Assembly (NCBI RefSeq): GCF_004138295.1
Contig: NZ_SCFM01000031.1
Coordinates: 1-64,000 of the forward strand
Length of the DNA stretch: 64,000 nucleotides
DNA from: Ectobacillus funiculus
GTDB taxonomy: Bacteria > Bacillota > Bacilli > Bacillales > Bacillaceae_G
Reading direction: 5' to 3'
The notes below the pieces were generated by a model. It worked only from the letters and a program-made list of their open reading frames with translations. It made no database searches and had not been told where the DNA came from. The position numbers were made by a program, and so were the translations under genes. Positions 34,304 through 43,624 of this stretch are shown here, in pieces. How positions within the stretch are numbered: the first letter of the stretch is position 1; every line of letters begins with the position of its first letter.

Positions 34304-34645
34304 TATTTACATAATCTGATATATTCTAAATCGAACAAAGAGCCTGTGATATACACCAACATAGCCGCAAAACTAAATCGTTTCTAAGAAATCATGCTAA
34401 AATTTGCTTAGCCAGTAGATATTTTCGTTAAAATTCATACTGAGACTCCATAAATAAGCTTAGGAAAGTACATTTTCTATATAAACTATCAAGATATGGC
34501 TGTCACCTACTACACTAAATCTTGTAATTCATTTACATAACTCATTGATGATACATGCCTGTATTTTTCAGGAAATGATATATACGATAATTTTATTATG
34601 TAAACCTAAAATCATTCTGCTTAGACGTAATTGAAGAGCAAAAAA

Positions 34646-34672
34646 GAAAGGTGACCCCATCAGGTCCCTTTC
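34646..34672 (-). terminator. Terminator for the 34702-35037 gene
   Basis: GAAAGGTGACC / GGTCCCTTTC with bulge, followed by TTTTTT on the minus strand, 30 bp after the stop. Confidence 0.6.
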
Positions 34673-34701
34673 ATAGACAAACCCATCCGTATTCATGCTT
34701 C

Positions 34702-35037
34702 TTATTGTTTCACGTATACCTCTACAACTGGATTTTGCTTATGATCAGCATGAAGACGAATATTCTCCTCTGGTGTGTTGTAAATCTCCGATAACAGCAT
34801 AATGGTTAACACATTTGGAAGTGCGGCATCTGTGCCATACTTTCGCTCCAATGCATCTTTCAAATCAAAATCCAAATCCCCCTGAATATATGTGTATACT
34901 TCAAAGCCGTCTTCTAAATCGCAAACAATCCGGTCAACAATGTCAGCGCCAATCTGCTCCTTCATTTCGCTGCGCAGCGCATCGGTAAAATCGTTCCATG
35001 GAACTTCATATACTTGAAATACATCAGACCCATTCAC
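34702..35037 (-). CDS. Hypothetical acidic protein
   Basis: The 111-residue soluble acidic protein contains several Asp/Glu clusters (ADIVDRIVCDLEDGFEVYTY). No known domain or signal is recognised. It starts with GTG at 35037 behind GGAGGAG and has its own terminator, so it is a real but unassigned gene. It is divergent from the 98-residue KOW-like protein at 35234. Confidence 0.65.
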   Translation of the reverse strand: MNGSDVFQVYEVPWNDFTDALRSEMKEQIGADIVDRIVCDLEDGFEVYTYIQGDLDFDLKDALERKYGTDAALPNVLTIMLLSEIYNTPEENIRLHADHKQNPVVEVYVKQ

Positions 35038-35233
35038 TGTAAACTCCTCCTACCCTTTTTCTTCTAACGGTAGGTTTTCCTGTTTTCTAGAAGATATTCG
35101 TCTGAACAAAGAATCGCCACCCCTGAAAGATAGGAGAAAACTTTCTTTTCTAGTTCGGCAGCTTCTTACTAGTGAAGTCGCACAGGCAAAGCTTGTACAA
35201 GTTCATATACTGTTACGAAAAGGGGGGATCCTC

Positions 35234-35530
35234 ATGAATCCTAAGCAATGCTATAGCTTATGCTGCCAATACCACGGCAAGGTTGTCCGCATCCACGATA
35301 TTAATGGTCAAGTCCATCTAGGGCGAGTTGTAGACGTCACTGACGAAAGTGTATGGCTTGAGCCAATGGACTCGCGCGCATTCGATCTCGGCTTCGGCTA
35401 CAACGGCTATGACGATTTCGGCCGCGATTACGGCTATGACTATGAATGTGACTTCGGTGCAGGTGCTGTCATCGAATTTGCGTTTGGCTTTATTATCGGC
35501 ATCGCTCTTGCTGCGTTATTTTTCTTCTAG
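35234..35530 (+). CDS. Small KOW/SH3-like protein with C-terminal membrane anchor
   Basis: In this 98-residue protein, residues about 14-46 (HGKVVRIHDINGQVHLGRVV then DVTDESVWLEP) look like a small SH3/KOW beta-barrel. Residues about 50-75 are rich in Asp, Tyr and Gly. The last about 20 residues are a hydrophobic tail (FAFGFIIGIALAALFFF), probably a membrane anchor. The ATG at 35234 follows AGGGGGGAT. Proteins of this design occur in spore formers, sometimes near spore coat genes; the function here is unknown. Confidence 0.7.
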   Translation: MNPKQCYSLCCQYHGKVVRIHDINGQVHLGRVVDVTDESVWLEPMDSRAFDLGFGYNGYDDFGRDYGYDYECDFGAGAVIEFAFGFIIGIALAALFFF

Positions 35531-35533
35531 GCA

Positions 35534-35560
35534 AAAGGGCAGGCTCAGTCTGCCCTCTTT
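35534..35560 (+). terminator. Terminator after the 98-residue gene
   Basis: AAAGGGCAG / CTGCCCTCTTT with a 7-nt loop, 3 bp after the stop. Confidence 0.75.
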
Positions 35561-35615
35561 ATGGGAAATACGGACAGACTGACAAAAAAGAGCCGAAACA
35601 ATGCAAAAGAACACT

Positions 35616-36329
35616 CTAAGGTTTACATAGAAATACACGATGCCCAAGCAGATGACCGTACGTTCTAATAATCGCTTCATGCTGAGCCCATACTGTGTAT
35701 ACACTCGGCTCGATTTGCGGCGATAAATCCCAGTCAGGCAGGTCTGCATACAAATGCATTTGCTGCTCTATAGTTCCGCCTCCCATTATTTCTGCATGCG
35801 AGAATCCCGCCTCCTGCAGCTGCCTCATCCATTCTTCCTCGGTTAAAATTTCTTTTGTGCCGTATAAGGAAGCAATATCCTCTTTCTCCTGCGTGGATAA
35901 TGGTCGTTCTACAGTCATTTCTAGCAACACCGCAGTACCTTCAGGCTGAAGAACGCGGCGCAGCTCTCTAAGCGTTTTATTGATATTTGTAAAAGCAATG
36001 ACTGATTCAGACATTACATGTGAAAAAGATTGGGATGCAAAAGGCATCTCCTCTACGCTTCCATGCACAAGCTTTACAGTAACACCTTCTTTATTCATAC
36101 GCTTCTCAGCTTTTTGCAGCATTATGGGGTGGCTATCGATTCCTGTAACAGAGCAGCCGTATGTTTTGGCAATATACGCGGCTGTGCGTCCCGTTCCGCA
36201 GCCAGCATCTAATACACAAGCTGTAGAGTGAACGGGAATATGCTGCAATAAATACTTCGTTAACGCAAACCCGCCCGGATGAGCGCTTCCTACTCCAATT
36301 AAGGCAAGTAAGTCAATGTACGAGTACAT
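35616..36329 (-). CDS. Class I SAM-dependent methyltransferase
   Basis: The 237-residue protein has motif I VLDAGCGTGRTA (about 38-49), an acidic residue in GIDSHP, and motifs EEMPFASQSFSHVMSESV and ELRRVLQPEGTAVLLEM. This is the Methyltransf_11/UbiE-like fold; the substrate is not evident. ATG 36329 is 6 nt after GAGGAGA and preferred over 36344. It is monocistronic. Confidence 0.82.
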   Translation of the reverse strand: MYSYIDLLALIGVGSAHPGGFALTKYLLQHIPVHSTACVLDAGCGTGRTAAYIAKTYGCSVTGIDSHPIMLQKAEKRMNKEGVTVKLVHGSVEEMPFASQSFSHVMSESVIAFTNINKTLRELRRVLQPEGTAVLLEMTVERPLSTQEKEDIASLYGTKEILTEEEWMRQLQEAGFSHAEIMGGGTIEQQMHLYADLPDWDLSPQIEPSVYTVWAQHEAIIRTYGHLLGHRVFLCKP

Positions 36330-36431
36330 ATACAGTCTCCTCACTATGGTTTACTGCATATGTATTCCTAAAAAGAAAAAAATGTGAGAAAAAGCATTGC
36401 ACTGCTGTGAAGACCAGATAAAGTGCAATAT

Positions 36432-36469
36432 AAAAGGCAAAGAACAACCTATCTGTCCTCTGCCTTTTG
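36432..36469 (-). terminator. Terminator for the oligopeptide-binding lipoprotein gene
   Basis: AAAAGGCA / TGCCTTTT stem just after the stop at 36471, followed by TATATT on the minus strand. Confidence 0.6.
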
Positions 36470-36470
36470 T

Positions 36471-38138
36471 TTACTTTGCTTCTTCTTTCTCTAACACATA
36501 AGCCCATTTATAAGAATAGTCACCGCCAAAATTATGTTCTACAATCCCTTTTACATACGGGCGCTGTACGAAAGCTACACCTTTTTGATATAACGGAGAA
36601 ATTGCTGCATCTTTAAATAATAATTTCTCCGCTTTCGCCAGTGCCTCCCAGCGCGCCTTTGTATCTGTTAGAAGCTCGCCCTTAGCTGCTGCTACAAGTT
36701 CATCGTATTTCGCATTCGAGTACCCCATTTGATTATGAGCTCCACCAGTTACGAACAAATCGATGAATGTCATTGGATCTGGATAATCCGGCCCCCAGCC
36801 AGAGAAGGAGAAATCATAGTCACCCTTTGTTTCCAAATCAAGCTTTTGCTTAAACGGCTGCGGCTTAATGTTTACCGTTAACCCCGGCAGATTCTTCTCC
36901 AGCTGCTCCTTCAAATACTCGCCGACCTTCTTGGAGCTGTCACTGTCATAGTTTAAAAACTCCAATGTAAGTTTGTCTGTACCAAGCTCCTTCTTTGCTT
37001 CTTCCCATAGCTTTTTCGCTTTTTTCACATTCGTTTTATTCATATTTCCATTTATGTTACGGAAATCGTTTCCCTTTTTATCTGTAACAAATTCAGCCGG
37101 AACCAAAAAGTAAGCTGCTGTTGAACCATTGTTTAGCAATACATTTGCTAATGCTTCTTTATCCTGTGCTAAGCTAATCGCTTGCCGAACCTTCAAGTTA
37201 GCCAAAGGCGTGTTTTCCCCAAGACGCTTTTGGTTGAACCGCAAGAAATACATAGACATATCCTTCGATGTGTGGAACTCATCGCTAGATGCATACTTGT
37301 CCACAAATTCAGCTGTTAAGCCTGTGCGGTCTACTTGACCAGACTCATACAAATTCACCATTGTTCCTTGTTCTTTGACGACACTAACATTAATTTGATC
37401 GAGCTTGACGGAGTCTTTATCCCAATAATTAACATTTTTCTTGTAAGTCCATCCTTGCTCTGTTTTCCAATCCGTTAGTACAAATGGCCCATTGTAAACA
37501 ATTGTTTCAGCCTTTTTGCCAAATTGCTCCCCCTGCTGTTTGATAAATTTCTCGTTTTGTGGGTAAAACGTAGCAAAAGAAGTTAACTCCAGAAAATAAG
37601 GAATCGGATTTTCCAATTCCACCTCAAATGTATGCTCATCTACTGCCTTGACACCCAAGGAATCGACAGGTGCTTTTCCCTCATTAATTGCTTTTGCATT
37701 TTTTATATCAAACATAATATAGGCATATTCAGCAGCGGTCGCCGGATTCACCGCACGCTTCCAGGCAAACACAAAATCGTTTGCTGTTACAGGATCACCG
37801 TTAGACCATTTAGCATCTTTACGAAGCTTAAAGGTATACTTCTTTCCATTTTCACTCTTGGTATATGATTCAGCTACACCCGGTGTTGGCTTTTGATCCT
37901 TGTCGAGACGATATAGCCCTTCCATTACATTGTTCATTACAATAAAGGAAACTTGATCTGTCGCCTTTACAGTATCCATCGACGGAATATCAGACGCTTC
38001 TAACAGGTTCAACACTTGCTTTTTAGCTAGCTCTCCCTGCGTTTCCTGCTTATCTGCATTGTTTCCGCCACATGCAGCTAAAGCGAGGCTGGCTGCCAAA
38101 GTTAAAGCTATACTAGCTAATAACTTTTTCCCTTTCAT
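36471..38138 (-). CDS. Oligopeptide-binding lipoprotein, OppA-like
   Basis: The 555-residue protein has a lipoprotein signal with lipobox LAAC (Cys23) and the solute-binding family 5 fold (SIPSMDTVKATDQ, TYTFKLRKDAKWSNGDPVTANDFVFAW-like core, GPFVLTDWK, FSGWGPDYPDPMTFIDLF). It delivers peptides to an Opp-type importer. No permease or ATPase gene is adjacent, so it probably serves a transporter elsewhere. ATG 38138 follows GGAGGGC; the frame to 38204 is too long. Confidence 0.9.
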   Translation of the reverse strand: MKGKKLLASIALTLAASLALAACGGNNADKQETQGELAKKQVLNLLEASDIPSMDTVKATDQVSFIVMNNVMEGLYRLDKDQKPTPGVAESYTKSENGKKYTFKLRKDAKWSNGDPVTANDFVFAWKRAVNPATAAEYAYIMFDIKNAKAINEGKAPVDSLGVKAVDEHTFEVELENPIPYFLELTSFATFYPQNEKFIKQQGEQFGKKAETIVYNGPFVLTDWKTEQGWTYKKNVNYWDKDSVKLDQINVSVVKEQGTMVNLYESGQVDRTGLTAEFVDKYASSDEFHTSKDMSMYFLRFNQKRLGENTPLANLKVRQAISLAQDKEALANVLLNNGSTAAYFLVPAEFVTDKKGNDFRNINGNMNKTNVKKAKKLWEEAKKELGTDKLTLEFLNYDSDSSKKVGEYLKEQLEKNLPGLTVNIKPQPFKQKLDLETKGDYDFSFSGWGPDYPDPMTFIDLFVTGGAHNQMGYSNAKYDELVAAAKGELLTDTKARWEALAKAEKLLFKDAAISPLYQKGVAFVQRPYVKGIVEHNFGGDYSYKWAYVLEKEEAK

Positions 38139-38221
38139 ATTTTGTGCCCTCCTATTCCTGTATAAAATATCCAATTTCTGTATATTCCAGTATGTCTCAT
38201 CCATCCTTTTTCTATGTAAAA

Positions 38222-38259
38222 GAGAAAAGAACTTCTTTCCACAAGGAAGTTCTTTTCTC
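38222..38259. terminator. Strong hairpin upstream of the oppA-like gene
   Basis: GAGAAAAGAACTTC / GAAGTTCTTTTCTC, 14 bp perfect, 84 bp upstream of the OppA-like start codon. It may end transcription from the GerP-like gene or act as a leader element. Confidence 0.5.
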
Positions 38260-38270
38260 CATACTATTAG

Positions 38271-38287
38271 GAAATTTTAGGAATACA
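38271..38287 (-). repeat. Scrap of the intergenic structured repeat
   Basis: GAAATTTTAGGAATACA is the reverse complement of the family core TGTATTCCTAAAATTTC, flanked by unrelated sequence. It is a truncated relic adjoining a strong hairpin. Confidence 0.4.
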
Positions 38288-38437
38288 TTGATATCATCCG
38301 TATGTATCGAATCATTCTGCAGCTAGTCCACAAAAAGGTCGCATCCAAACATAAATTCCTGCGCCTTTTTTGGATTAGGGCATCAGGAGGTGATAGTATC
38401 TTTTCAAAACCACACTGCTCTTTCCTATGATTTTCCG

Positions 38438-38668
38438 CTATTGTTTCTCCGTTATCCCTAACCCCTCGCCAATTCTCCATACGAGCTCCTCACGGCGTTT
38501 CTTGTCACTCCCGACTATATGAGACTGGTCACTAGGAGCTGGATCCACCTGTTTATGAGCCGTTGCAGCGGGGTTGCTATGAAAAGCTGAACCAATATTA
38601 AGGGAAGAATTGCCGGCCATGTTATTGATTTTAATGGAATGAATATGAATCATACAGGACACGTCCAT
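38438..38668 (-). CDS. Spore germination protein, GerPA/GerPF-like
   Basis: The 76-residue protein begins MDVSCMIHIHSIKINNMAGN followed by SSLNIGSAFHSNPAATAHKQ. This matches the short GerP inner-coat family pattern (hydrophobic strand, N-I-G-x-x-F/Y, polar tail). GerP proteins help germinants pass the coat. ATG 38668 follows AAAGGAGAGGGTG; the frame to 38698 lacks a ribosome site. It stands apart from any gerPA-F operon. Confidence 0.65.
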   Translation of the reverse strand: MDVSCMIHIHSIKINNMAGNSSLNIGSAFHSNPAATAHKQVDPAPSDQSHIVGSDKKRREELVWRIGEGLGITEKQ

Positions 38669-39289
38669 CACCCTCTCCTTTCCATCCTCCGATTCCATTG
38701 TATGTAGAAGGACTGTAAAACGTTAATGTTGCCTGCACCGAACCTTTGTAAAAAACAGATTGTTACGTGTATCTTATATATTAAACATACTATATTAATT
38801 AAGGTAAATATTGGATATACAGGGCGTCTGCTCCCCCTATCAAGAACTTATCGCATACTATTTACCAAGCTGGAGGATTGGCATGTAACAGGGGTGCAAA
38901 ATCAACTAACATCCAAACTAAATAATAAATCCGTTCATACGGAAAAATATAAAGAGACACCTCAAGCATTTCGATATGCTTGCACATTTTTCTCTAAATT
39001 AAAATTATGTTCTAATAACGGCTAGGTGATTTTCGTATCCCTTAACGATTTTCAATAGGTTTTCAATTTGTTCAAAAATCTGACATAATTCAATTTTTAT
39101 CGGGAAATAATAAATTTAAAAGTAGACTTATTGCAAGATTTATTTTAAGATTTATTTTGATGCTTCTAAATTTTTGAACCACAAAAAATTATCCCGAACT
39201 CTTAAGAGCTTGGGAGCCCTACGGGGGATAGGTCTTTTTCTTTCATTATCAAATGCAAGCGATATTGTTTTTAAAAAGGAGAATCGGAT
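38669..39289. other. 621-bp region upstream of yjlC
   Basis: No convincing gene is present. Near 39143-39166 AAGATTTATTTT occurs twice in tandem. Around 39195-39237 there is a GC-richer segment with CTCTTAAGAG and GGGAGCCC...GGGGG that could fold in the leader of yjlC. No Rex operator was clear. Confidence 0.35.
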
Positions 39290-39733
39290 ATGTCAGGAAC
39301 AATGACTCAAACAAAAGAAACACAAGAATTGCCGAATGTATCTGCTAATCTGGAACAGCTTGATGTACTGGATCAGCTATTAAAACCAGAGGTTCAGCAG
39401 TCCCTAACTGTTTTAATCGAACAGTTGCCAAAATTGACTGAACTTGTAGGCATATTGACTAAGTCTTATGAATTTGCCCAATCAGTCGCTACTGATGAAG
39501 TATTGAAAAGCGATACAGTTGGAGCGATTCAAGAAATTATGGATCCTGTAACACATACTGTGAAGAACATTGCAGCTACTGCTATCGAAGCGAAGGATCG
39601 TGCTGAAGAGAGCAATGAAGTAATTGGTCTGTTTGGTCTTTTAAAAATGCTGAAAGACCCTCAAGTACAGAAACTATTCCGTTTTGTAAACGCTTTTCTT
39701 CAAGTTAGCAAAGAACAAAGTATCCAAAAATAA
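39290..39733 (+). CDS. yjlC: DUF1641 protein YjlC
   Basis: The 147-residue mostly helical soluble protein has the DUF1641 core: LEQLDVLDQLLKPEVQQSLT, VLIEQLPKLTELVGILTKSY and LFGLLKMLKDPQVQ. In B. subtilis the homologue YjlC is co-transcribed with ndh; the same arrangement here (39-bp gap) supports the call. DUF1641 proteins occur beside NADH dehydrogenases and formate dehydrogenases, but their role is not known. The ATG at 39290 follows AAAGGAG. Confidence 0.85.
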   Translation: MSGTMTQTKETQELPNVSANLEQLDVLDQLLKPEVQQSLTVLIEQLPKLTELVGILTKSYEFAQSVATDEVLKSDTVGAIQEIMDPVTHTVKNIAATAIEAKDRAEESNEVIGLFGLLKMLKDPQVQKLFRFVNAFLQVSKEQSIQK

Positions 39734-39772
39734 TTCTTTTACATTTTGATCAGTAAGGACGGAGGATAAACT

Positions 39773-40951
39773 ATGTCAAAGCATATTGTCATCTTAGGAG
39801 CCGGCTATGGCGGACTTCTAGCAGCTTTAAATGTTCGCAAATATTTAAGCAAGGCTGATGCACAAGTTACAGTAGTAAACCAATACCCAACACACCAAAT
39901 TATCACGGAGTTGCACCGTCTTGCAGCAGGAAGCATTGCTGAGCCAGCGATCTCTATCCCATTGAAGAAGCTTTTCAAAGGAAAGGATATCGACCTTAAA
40001 ATTGCAAAAGTGGATTCTTTCTCAGTAGATAAAAAAGAGGTAAAGCTTTCAGATGGCTCTACTTTAACATACGATGCTCTTGTTGTCGGATTAGGAAGCA
40101 AAACGGCTTACTTTGGTATTCCAGGACTTGAAGAACATAGCCTTGTGTTAAAGTCAGTAGAAGATGCTAACAACATCTACCAACATATCGAGGATCGCCT
40201 TCGTGAATATGCGAAAACGAAAAATGAGGCTGATGCTACTATTTTAATCGGCGGCGGCGGCTTAACAGGCGTTGAGCTTGTTGGTGAGATTGCGGACAAG
40301 CTTCCTAAGCTTGCTAAAGGCTACGGAATCGATCCTAAAGAAGTGAAGTTACTTCTTGTAGAGGCAGGTCCAAAAATTCTTCCAGTTCTACCGGATGTAC
40401 TTATTGAACGTGCACAGACTAGCTTAGAAGCACGCGGTGTTCAGTTCCTATTAGGTCTTCCTGTTACAAATGTTGCTGGAAATGTAGTTGACCTAAAAGA
40501 TGGTCAGCAGATTGTAGCGAATACTTTCGTTTGGACAGGCGGAGTACAAGGCAGCCCTATAGTAGGAGAATCTGGCCTTGAAGTGAATCGCGGACGTGCA
40601 ACTGTGAACAATTATCTTCAATCCACATCTCATGAAGATGTATTCGTTGCAGGTGACTGTGCTGTGTTATTTGCTCCAGATGGTCGTCCATACCCACCAA
40701 CTGCACAAATTGCTTGGCAGATGGGAGAACAAATCGGCTACAATCTATATGCATACCTAGAAAACAAAACTTTTGAAGAGTTTAGCCCAATTAACTCCGG
40801 AACACTTGCGAGCCTCGGCCGTAAAGATGCTGTAGCTACAATTGGAGCGAGTTCCACTCAGCTCAAAGGACTTCCAGCAACTTTAATGAAGGAAGCGAGC
40901 AATATTCGTTACATGTCACATATTCATGCGTTATTCAGCTTAGCTTATTAA
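39773..40951 (+). CDS. ndh: Type II NADH dehydrogenase
   Basis: The 392-residue length is the same as B. subtilis Ndh. The N-terminal FAD site is VILGAGYGGLLAAL (5-18), the second dinucleotide site GGGGLTGVELVGEIAD (about 161-176), and VFVAGDCA the conserved FAD-binding end. The C-terminus is amphipathic for membrane attachment. It passes electrons from NADH to menaquinone without proton pumping. It follows yjlC on the same strand, and a strong terminator ends the unit. Confidence 0.95.
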   Translation: MSKHIVILGAGYGGLLAALNVRKYLSKADAQVTVVNQYPTHQIITELHRLAAGSIAEPAISIPLKKLFKGKDIDLKIAKVDSFSVDKKEVKLSDGSTLTYDALVVGLGSKTAYFGIPGLEEHSLVLKSVEDANNIYQHIEDRLREYAKTKNEADATILIGGGGLTGVELVGEIADKLPKLAKGYGIDPKEVKLLLVEAGPKILPVLPDVLIERAQTSLEARGVQFLLGLPVTNVAGNVVDLKDGQQIVANTFVWTGGVQGSPIVGESGLEVNRGRATVNNYLQSTSHEDVFVAGDCAVLFAPDGRPYPPTAQIAWQMGEQIGYNLYAYLENKTFEEFSPINSGTLASLGRKDAVATIGASSTQLKGLPATLMKEASNIRYMSHIHALFSLAY

Positions 40952-41009
40952 ACCGAGCGAATATTAAATAAGGTAAAAGAACAGCCTTGTTTATCTGAAT
41001 AACCCTACA

Positions 41010-41040
41010 CAAAAAGGCTTCCTCACCCGAAGCCTTTTTG
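41010..41040 (+). terminator. Terminator after ndh
   Basis: CAAAAAGGCTTC / GAAGCCTTTTTG, 12-bp perfect stem with 7-nt loop. Confidence 0.85.
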
Positions 41041-41150
41041 TTATGCTCAAAATTATACATACCCCTCCATTGAACTTTACCGAGATCAGTATGCCAAGTT
41101 TGCATACTGATTGCATGGTTTGGGCATTTTAAAAATTGGAGGTGATAGCT

Positions 41151-41318
41151 ATGAATAACCCATACTCTAGAAAAGAAGAACAGAGTGATACTCAGGATAA
41201 AAATCCGCATCGAAATCGAAGTGAAGCTGCCATTGGTCTGGATATGGATGAGCAAGCCATGAACGGATTATATGGACAACCAGAAACTGATATCGAAAAT
41301 AACAGTCATACAAAATGA
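41151..41318 (+). CDS. Small hydrophilic protein of unknown function
   Basis: The 55-residue very polar protein (MNNPYSRKEEQSDTQDKN...) ends GLYGQPETDIENNSHTK. It has no hydrophobic segment. The ATG at 41151 is 7 nt after GGAGGTGA, and a terminator follows; the frame begins at 41136 but has no start signal there. The composition is like small spore or stress proteins, but no family is recognised. Confidence 0.6.
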   Translation: MNNPYSRKEEQSDTQDKNPHRNRSEAAIGLDMDEQAMNGLYGQPETDIENNSHTK

Positions 41319-41327
41319 AGAGTTCCC

Positions 41328-41357
41328 AAGCATAGCTGCTAAGTTATGCTTGTTTTA
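41328..41357 (+). terminator. Terminator after the 55-residue gene
   Basis: AAGCATA / TATGCTT stem with GTTTTATTT tail; it lies between convergent genes. Confidence 0.5.
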
Positions 41358-41367
41358 TTTAACTAAG

Positions 41368-43260
41368 TTACGGACTATATTTCTGCCTATAGCGAACTAG
41401 TGTCCATAACGGCCAAATATATTCATAACTATGATAATGGATATAAAATATTCCTGCTACCCCTCTTCCTTTTGGATAGTCTGCAGCCCAATCCTCTTGC
41501 TTTCCGTCTATTAGAAATCTTACACCCCGCTCAATTGCAGGCGTAACCTGAGTTGAAGTCATAAGCAGGGTATCTAGCGCCCATGCAGTATGTGTACGCG
41601 TACTTGCCCCTAATGGCACATACCGTTTTTCTATATCACTTTTGCAAGATTCTCCCCATCCTCCATCCGGATTCTGAATTTCATGCAGCCAATTCACCGC
41701 CTTTTGAATAGCAGGATCAGCTGCTGGCATACCTATAGCAGACATTCCTGTTACAGCAGTCCACGTTCCGTAAATATAACAGCTTCCCCATTGTCCATAC
41801 CAGGAGCCATCTTCTTTTTGATTATTTAATAGCCAGTCTACTCCACGTTTAATGATTTGATGATTTTTGTTCAAAAGTGTGCAATCCCCAAGAAACTGCA
41901 ATGTCCTCCCCGTTATATCAGCCGTTGAAGGATCCATCAGAATGTCTTCCCCTCCCTCAAGAGGCAACCAAGTAAGAAATGGTTTATTAGCATTTCTTTC
42001 AAACGCAGGCCATCCACCATCATCATTTTGCATAGAAATGACCCAATTGATCCCTCGGTCCCATGACTCGTGATAAGGATCCTGTTCTGTTGCAAACACC
42101 CGCATCGCTCTTAGAGCAGCGATTGAGTCATCCACATCAGGATTAATCGTATTAATGTTTGAAAATCCCCAGCCGCCTGGCTTTGTATTGGGATTACGAA
42201 TCGCCCAATCTCCATATTTAGAATGCTGACGGGAAAGTACATATTGATCCGCTTGTTGAATCACCTTTGCTGAAGAAGGAACTCCTGCTCCTTGCAAAAC
42301 GGAACTGATTAACGCTGTATTCCAAACAGTTGCCGTTGTATATTGTACGTGCAGATCCCCTCTAATTTGACAAACCATCGATTTTAATCCCTGAATTGCA
42401 TGAGTGATGATCGGATCACTTTTTGAATAACCCCTAGCCAATAAAGCAAAAATCATCAAAAAGGTTGAGCTAAAATAACTATAAAATGTTCCGTCTGGTT
42501 CAATTCGCTCTATCATATATTGCTCTGCTCGCCTTAATGCCATCGAGCGGAGCTGCGCCGGTAAATTTTGGAATATTCCCATTCCTTGTTTCATTAGTGT
42601 TAAAACAGATTGCCATTTGAACTCTCGATCTTCATTCCAATCGATATTTTTTACAAAGAGAACCTCGCTCTCCTGAAACAAATCAGATATATCCGGAGCA
42701 TGCTTTGTTTTTATGCTAAATCGATGATGGACAAGAATTAAAATCGGAATAAGGTTTGCCCTGCCATATATAGACACATCAAAGAAGCTGACTGGAAATG
42801 ACGCCGGAAGCAGTATCACTTCAATCGGGACAGGAAAATCACTCGGCCAGTCAGATTGTCCGGTGATAGCTAACATAACTTTTGTAAACATATGCGTCTT
42901 TGCAACGCCGCCCTTAGATAAAATAAATTGTCTCGCCATTTGCATGTTCTTGTCGTATTTATCTCGATAACCCGAATAAAGAAGAGCATAATACGCCTCC
43001 ACCGTAGCGGTTATATTTCCCTCCTCCTCATCACGAAATAACTTCCACGCCCCATTTTGTTCTTGCCTGCCCATAATTCTCCCGACTAACGCCTTAATCA
43101 ATTCTTCATCCTTGATTTCCAATGTTCGCAATAAGATAATCATATAACAATCTGATACAATACCAGTCTCAAACGGATAGTTCCATGATCCATCTGGTGA
43201 TTGATCCTGAAAAAACACATTCACAATTCGGTTAATTTCAGCCTCCACCTTATGCAACAT
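41368..43260 (-). CDS. sqhC: Squalene-hopene/sporulenol cyclase
   Basis: The 630-residue triterpene cyclase has the catalytic motif DVDDS (about 375, the DxDD family motif with Ser next) and several QW repeats (QNDDGGW, QKEDGSW, QNPDGGW). Homologues cyclise squalene or tetraprenyl-curcumene; in B. subtilis SqhC makes sporulenol of the spore envelope, and the length matches (632). The short hydrophobic segment in the middle suits monotopic membrane attachment. ATG 43260 follows GGAGAG. No squalene synthase is adjacent. Confidence 0.92.
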   Translation of the reverse strand: MLHKVEAEINRIVNVFFQDQSPDGSWNYPFETGIVSDCYMIILLRTLEIKDEELIKALVGRIMGRQEQNGAWKLFRDEEEGNITATVEAYYALLYSGYRDKYDKNMQMARQFILSKGGVAKTHMFTKVMLAITGQSDWPSDFPVPIEVILLPASFPVSFFDVSIYGRANLIPILILVHHRFSIKTKHAPDISDLFQESEVLFVKNIDWNEDREFKWQSVLTLMKQGMGIFQNLPAQLRSMALRRAEQYMIERIEPDGTFYSYFSSTFLMIFALLARGYSKSDPIITHAIQGLKSMVCQIRGDLHVQYTTATVWNTALISSVLQGAGVPSSAKVIQQADQYVLSRQHSKYGDWAIRNPNTKPGGWGFSNINTINPDVDDSIAALRAMRVFATEQDPYHESWDRGINWVISMQNDDGGWPAFERNANKPFLTWLPLEGGEDILMDPSTADITGRTLQFLGDCTLLNKNHQIIKRGVDWLLNNQKEDGSWYGQWGSCYIYGTWTAVTGMSAIGMPAADPAIQKAVNWLHEIQNPDGGWGESCKSDIEKRYVPLGASTRTHTAWALDTLLMTSTQVTPAIERGVRFLIDGKQEDWAADYPKGRGVAGIFYIHYHSYEYIWPLWTLVRYRQKYSP

Positions 43261-43409
43261 GCGCTCTCCATCCTCTCCTTATCAAAGCATATACCCTCAT
43301 AATATGTATTCCTTAAATCGCAGGGAAATTCATCTGATAAACCTTCTGTAGTTTGGTAGGCATAAGCGCAAACTTACTTAGCTAAAGGAATAGATGCCTT
43401 TCAGAACAT

Positions 43410-43540
43410 GCAAAGCAAACTCGTTGATTGGCGAGCCCTGCTCTTGGACGAAGACAGAGGCCCTACTTATACTGTATTCCTAAAATTTCTGACTACGTCA
43501 AATCATTTCTAGCTAGAAATATATACTTTCCTACAGTGCA
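43410..43540 (+). repeat. Intergenic structured repeat, plus orientation
   Basis: This copy has GCAAACTCGTTGATTGGCGAG, then GAAGACAGAGG joined to CCCTACTTATAC, and the B half with stem pair CTG/CAG. It ends exactly at the T-tract (A-run on plus) of the ykpA terminator. Confidence 0.85.
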
Positions 43541-43567
43541 AAAAAGACACCTATAAATAAGGTGCCT
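43541..43567 (-). terminator. Terminator for ykpA, abutting a repeat
   Basis: GGCACCT / AGGTGTC stem followed by TTTTTT on the minus strand. The T-tract touches the end of the repeat copy 43410-43540. Confidence 0.65.
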
Positions 43568-43624
43568 TCCTGCAATTACATAGCTCAGATAGAATCACTC
43601 TTCTGATTTGTAATCTTGTACTAT

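Larger units (their letters stand above)
34230..34701. other. 472-bp non-coding stretch
   Basis: It contains the terminators at 34265-34303 and 34646-34672. AT-rich sequence with no coding evidence lies between them. Confidence 0.5.

Noticed and set aside
38726-39025. 99-codon plus-strand open frame
   Set aside because: Basic, Cys/Tyr-scattered composition without a ribosome site or family resemblance; treated as non-coding.
39060-39289. Rex operator upstream of yjlC-ndh
   Set aside because: Expected from B. subtilis, but no sequence close to TTGTGAA-N6-TTCACAA was found.
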